Source: an uncultured Collinsella sp.
GTDB lineage: Bacteria > Actinomycetota > Coriobacteriia > Coriobacteriales > Coriobacteriaceae
Assembly (NCBI GenBank): GCA_900545615.1
Contig: UQZM01000008.1
Location: forward strand, 1 to 54,324
Direction: 5' to 3'
Length of the DNA stretch: 54,324 nt
The notes beneath the pieces were generated by a model. That model did no database searches. It worked only from the letters and a program-made list of their open reading frames with translations, and had not been told where the DNA came from. Below, in pieces: positions 52,401-54,324 of the stretch (positions within the stretch are counted from its first letter, which is position 1; each line of letters starts with the position of its first letter). A program made the position numbers and the translations under genes.

Positions 52401-54080
52401 CGGGTGACGATTGACGGTGCGACCGCCGAGGGTGAGGTTACGCTCGAGGTCAAGCCGCGCGCGATCACGGTTGCAGCTGACGACTCCTCCAAGGCTTACG
52501 GCGAGGCCGACCCCGTGTTTACGTGGACGATCACATCCGGCGAGCTTGTCGAGGGCGAGAGCCTCCAGGGTATTGAGATCGAGCGCGAAGATAACGACAA
52601 CGTGCGCGACGGCGGCTATGCGCTGCACCTGACGCAGTCCAAGGACGCTAACCCCAACTACAACATCACGTTCGTCGATGGCGTGTTCACCATCAGCCAG
52701 CGCCTGCTTACCGTGACGTGGGGTACCAGCGAGTTTGTCTACGACGGCAAGGAACACTGCCCCGAGGCGACGCTCGGCAACGTCATCGGCGAGGATGACC
52801 TTGGCGCGACTGTCGAGGGCTCCCAGACCGAGGCCGGCACTTCTTACACGGCGATCCTCGGTGCGCTGACGGGCAAGGCCGCTGGCAACTACGCGCTGCC
52901 GACTGAGGGCCTTACGTGCGAGTTCTCCATCAAGAACGCCGCTCAGGACGCGCCGAAGATCCAGGCCGAGGCCGAGACCATGAGTGGCAAGCGTGACGGC
53001 AAGATCGTGGGCGTCGACGCCACCATGGAGTGGCGCGCCAAGGGCGCTGCCGAGTACCAGGCCGTGGGCGAGGGCGTGACCGAGCTCAAGGATCTCGCCG
53101 CCGGCGTGTACGAGGTGCGCTACCAGGTTAAGGCCAACCATGATGCCTTGCCTGCCGCCGAGGTCACCGTGGCCGCCGGTCGCAAGTTGGTCGTGGCGCT
53201 GCCGACTAACCAGCAGGGCTACACGCTCGCCGCGGCGGCAACCGAGCTCGACTGGCACGGTTCCGCAACGCTTACCATGAGCATCGATAGTGCGTACTTT
53301 GCGGGCAAGGACTACGCCGTAAAGGTTGATGGTAAGGCCGTTAAGCTTTCCGACGACGGCACCTATGAGCTTAAGGGCGTCGAGCACGACGTGAACGTGA
53401 CGGTCGAGGGTGTGCTCAAGCACGAGCCCGAGGGCTCCGGCTGGGCACACGATGCCACGAATCACTGGCATGTCTGCCGCTGCGGCGAGATCCTCGACAA
53501 GGCCAAGCACGCCTTTGAGTGGGTCGTCGACAAGCCGGCGACCGTTGAGGCCAAGGGAGAGAGGCATGAGGAGTGCACCATCTGCGGCGAGAAGGGCAAG
53601 ACCGAGGAGATCGCGATTCTGAAGCCCGAGATCACCGACGGCAAGGGTCAGACGATGGTGGTCGAGGCCGCCAAGGACCTGAACTTCCGCTCGAGCGCGC
53701 CGCTCAGGTTCTTCCAGAAGGTGCTGGTTGACGATAAGGAGGTCGCGGCCGAGAACTACGTGCTCACCGAGGGCTCTACGATCGTGACGCTCAAGGCGAG
53801 CTTCCTGAATACGCTTGGCGTGGGCGAGCACAAGCTGAGCGTGGTTTCGACCACGGGCACGGCCGAGACGACCTTTACCGTTGTCGAGGCTGCCAAGCCC
53901 GCTCCTGGCCAGACCACTACGACTACTACGACCACGACTACGACATCCAAGCCTAAGAAGAAGGCTGGCAAGGAGACGTTGCCTCAGTCCGGCGACAGCG
54001 CGTACGCCATGGCTGGTGCCGTGCTCGCTGCCGGCGCGGCAGCCCTGCTGCTGGCGTGGGCCATGAAGCGCCGCGCTTAA
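46470..54080 (+). CDS. Giant repeat-rich wall-anchored surface protein
   Basis: A 2536-residue secreted protein. The signal peptide is basic (MREKKMGMRAVLTRLL) with cleavage expected near AEA-AT. Residues about 50-490 look like a right-handed beta-helix with repeated LNGCT or LNNCT turns. From about 740 onward come MBG/YDG-type beta repeats (YDGQPHGV, SKTYGDPDPDF) alternating with Cys-rich modules (HWHVCTCG and CSVCG pattern). Three ~460-residue units are nearly tandem (about 925-2316), then a partial fourth. A Thr10 run, Lys-rich stretch, LPQSG (2504-2508), membrane segment and KRRA tail give a sortase-type anchor. It is probably an adhesin. The ATG at 46470 follows AAGGGGAG. Ligand unknown. 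Confidence 0.88.
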   Translation: MREKKMGMRAVLTRLLGLATVACALVATPAVAEAATTADIPSNAKIAQTKSNNPYVADTVTLEAGEDCLVGGEIEINHYVVKGGSKQNPTRIYFTENAYQGRWNGSIKDKRGSGYDELFVLDGGYIEFIGTNGNGRTPVYCNGKSFLSDNAGKRDGYGDGADKNRVPNSLNLKVSGIEFKTVASGVSKRPIALYGTMVDGETATFDNIKVSKWDCTPNGATYGSSHKYSNIATEYETSPAPVTILSSANGAKSLDVTFSNCEFTDNEDDCTGALSVVGRGYRPKVVLNNCTFKNNQQESIWCKELNVQDKNEHTHAGNIVVNNADVALNGCTITSTQEAANYTQDMVMTSAIAVAKNSTCTLNNTQVSDTYAEGTYYHSDANTRRNTVYARGTVTLAGNTTIATNGEKGARGLALDTPGINYYGKLNIADTFTGKVQLSLKDDQLGAYAGTQWKLGTCGIEESDLRARVTTDDPSVGIGRTDDGYVYASRLPHEHVWSVEKAANSSYQLKVTCSGKMRPSDCNYKNGYAVELGIDGATPDKGKLGVTYSGGEVTPTLTMSNKDGYARDDIVSKGDVYISGSRYYKLTKWGDSAGEALEYVPADAGIYRIESTVKVKGQEGDLTLAREFQIRPLELSKVSGLTFEFNDGGTDTTVDGEKVRAYPWTGKTIRPSFSVKIYNYDSQSWSYFVKDNDYVIDGDSTYSTVSAIDPPSSNSYFPYYQVYIKGTGNYTGSAYANWTITGTQFENVTAEGFEGVYDGQPHGVNISVSNAPADMTIEYSFDEGDSWTTEAKSYTDVQRNRKGEICSVTVDYRITAKDYVRKSGSVEIKITPAGQSVPWRYIASDGTGVKVKDQSAHLLEDGSLSNLNKTYEWRKYGDTYWESIGAGGTSVDGLPAGKYEVRFKADNNHYASGANVFEIAEGPCASADGTWYKTEGSNGAHWQVCRCGKKLNEDTHVFSWEEVKAPTTEKPGLRRYQCSTCGYVLREEEIPPAYIGGYVGVYDGNEHAVSVDLRDGATAQFSIDGGVTWKTDAPTIKNVGKTTVDYKVTIPGASDIKGQVTLEVTPLAITVAPAAASKTYGDPDPDFTYEVTAGSLMKGDTLSGITYKRDKGEDVLTGYKTYKVTASQEEGANANYNITFEVGEFTIKRRVVEVQWTVGQYVYNGQEQGPTAEITNLVNNDDVSLKVVDAAKVNAGSYTAKVSKLVGEDKVLANYSKPSGIECKYAIAKADRESAPEVKATAETVNGKHDGKIEGVDTSMQLGKPRAQMMFIKESDLVDGDKLENLAPGSYRLCYGATTNYNASKTVTVTVDAGRKLKVTLPAEQTGYTLTADATELDWHGSATLKLAVADGYYATKGLSVKANGETIKPSEQGVYQLSKVEKDTVITVEGIAKHEPDGTDWESDGSSHWHVCTCGERIDVAEHSFEWIIDEKPTVEKPGSKHLHCSVCGYNSPEKVVIPAASVAGYSGEYDGKVHSVDVSALPEGATATYSIDGGVTWSAAAPEIKGVGTLPFKYSVTVGGAAIEGEAELVVTPRKVTVTASDSSKTYGNDDPALSSKVTEGKLVEGESLGGIIVSREAGESVCEGGYAVTASQTEDANPNYEITFRPGKFTIDKRELTVEWDATTEFTYDGEEHCPQATLGNVVGDDELSVYVDGAAVKAGKHTATITELTGDDAGNYKLPATGLTCKFSIKKAPKGAPVVQGVAETFSAKRDGRITGVDATMEWRAKGSGEYQAVEGGATELSGLAAGTYEVRYRVDDDHEASAATKVTVAAGRKLVVTLPAKQVGYKLTADATELDWHGSTTFAISIEDGYFADPSAYVVKVNDSVVAQNDRGEFAVQDVEGDVNVTVEGVRKHEAVNDKWLSDDNTHWHKCACGDKVDEAKHAFEWVVDKAPTATEAGSKHQRCTVCGHVLPAVAIPAAAIVGYSGEYDGAYHTVDATRLPEGATAQYSTDGKNWSPEAPKIRDVGTLTVAYRVTIDGATAEGEVTLEVKPRAITVAADDSSKAYGEADPVFTWTITSGELVEGESLQGIEIEREDNDNVRDGGYALHLTQSKDANPNYNITFVDGVFTISQRLLTVTWGTSEFVYDGKEHCPEATLGNVIGEDDLGATVEGSQTEAGTSYTAILGALTGKAAGNYALPTEGLTCEFSIKNAAQDAPKIQAEAETMSGKRDGKIVGVDATMEWRAKGAAEYQAVGEGVTELKDLAAGVYEVRYQVKANHDALPAAEVTVAAGRKLVVALPTNQQGYTLAAAATELDWHGSATLTMSIDSAYFAGKDYAVKVDGKAVKLSDDGTYELKGVEHDVNVTVEGVLKHEPEGSGWAHDATNHWHVCRCGEILDKAKHAFEWVVDKPATVEAKGERHEECTICGEKGKTEEIAILKPEITDGKGQTMVVEAAKDLNFRSSAPLRFFQKVLVDDKEVAAENYVLTEGSTIVTLKASFLNTLGVGEHKLSVVSTTGTAETTFTVVEAAKPAPGQTTTTTTTTTTTSKPKKKAGKETLPQSGDSAYAMAGAVLAAGAAALLLAWAMKRRA
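49242..53625 (+). repeat. ~1.39-kb tandem coding repeats in surface protein
   Basis: The Cys-module start (HW-CxCG) recurs at about 49290, 50697, 52083 and 53463, i.e. every 1380-1407 bp. Three full units and a partial fourth share blocks of nearly identical DNA, most clearly units 2 to 4. Each unit holds one Cys module, two MBG-like domains and a GRKL-LP-linked segment with an ATELDWHGS motif. Confidence 0.85.
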
Positions 54081-54097
54081 CCGCATGCCAGTCCTCA

Positions 54098-54131
54098 GCG
54101 GGCCCGGATCGAGCGATTCGGGCCCGCTTTT
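54098..54131 (+). terminator. Terminator after surface-protein gene
   Basis: GCGGGCCCG (54098-54106) pairs with CGGGCCCGC (54119-54127), then TTTT. The remaining 54132-54324 shows no gene; the window ends in a 16-bp palindrome (54309-54324). Confidence 0.88.
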
Positions 54132-54324
54132 GGGGTCTGCCGGAAACCCGGTGGTCAAAAAAGGCCAAATATGAGTACTGTTACCAGTTTGGTGGCAGCC
54201 AAATGGCCTCAAAAATCGGTGCCAGCGGCCAAAAGTGCATCGATTTCCGTCCTTCAGAGTCGCGGTCGGGCTCCAAACAAGGTAGCGCGCAGAGATGTGG
54301 TGTAAGAGGCGGGGCATGCCCCGC

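Noticed and set aside
50601..54317. A 1238-residue open frame on the minus strand under the surface protein
   Set aside because: It mirrors the repeat-rich, high-GC coding strand, has no ribosome site, and its sequence is low-complexity His/Leu/Val-rich. It is an antisense shadow.
54309..54324. 16-bp perfect palindrome at the window end
   Set aside because: Truncated by the window edge; it could be half of a terminator or repeat, so no function can be argued.

Overview
The window looks like a chromosomal segment of a high-GC gut actinobacterium of the Coriobacteriia, most likely Collinsella. The basis is inference from gene content and style: many PTS and glycosidase genes, a membrane-anchored LuxR-type regulator, [NiFe]-hydrogenase maturation genes with NikR, a sortase-anchored giant surface protein, and dense intergenic hairpin repeats. 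I see no rRNA, tRNA, CRISPR array, phage or conjugative genes.

Layout. 1-2400: a cell-surface acyltransferase. 2580-4554: ribokinase and nucleoside hydrolase. 4773-10873: a LacI-type regulator, then an isomerase of the L-fucose isomerase type, a two-subunit transketolase and an FGGY sugar kinase, forming one catabolic operon. 11026: luxS. 11716-19101: a beta-glucoside locus (LicT-type antiterminator with its RAT/terminator leader, PTS IIBC, a frameshifted esterase, DUF4867, GH1 phospho-glucosidase). An AAA ATPase carried between two ~250-bp direct repeats interrupts it. 19345-20622: a DUF4143 ATPase preceded by 23-bp iterated repeats. 20828-27384: DUF1593 protein, a serine esterase, a second PTS IIBC and a DUF4038 (GH140, apiosidase-type) glycosidase. 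27791-36933: ROK kinase, membrane LuxR regulator, pyrE, RpiR regulator with divergent GH1, standalone PTS IIA (crr-type), lipoprotein, HAD phosphatase. 37058-42911: hypE, hypD, hypC, hypF, nikR and a small helical protein. 43132-46225: thioredoxin, a hypothetical protein, and a GHKL/LytTR two-component system. 46470-54080: a 2536-residue repeat-rich wall-anchored protein divergent from that system.

How it fits together. The strongest new idea is an intracellular apiose pathway. The DUF4038 glycosidase would release apiose from a sugar imported by the neighbouring PTS. The isomerase, FGGY kinase and split transketolase would then match the known steps apiose to apulose to apulose-4-phosphate to central metabolites. 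Both gene groups, about 18 kb apart, carry the same GTTTA-type palindromic operators, which suggests one LacI-controlled regulon. The standalone IIA probably serves both IIBC permeases.

The intergenic DNA is unusually structured. Two families of long palindromes sit right behind stop codons and keep their pairing while their sequence changes. There is also a dispersed REP-like family with a GGGGACGT core, a 27-bp perfect inverted repeat behind the esterase, and a ~90-nt palindrome before luxS.
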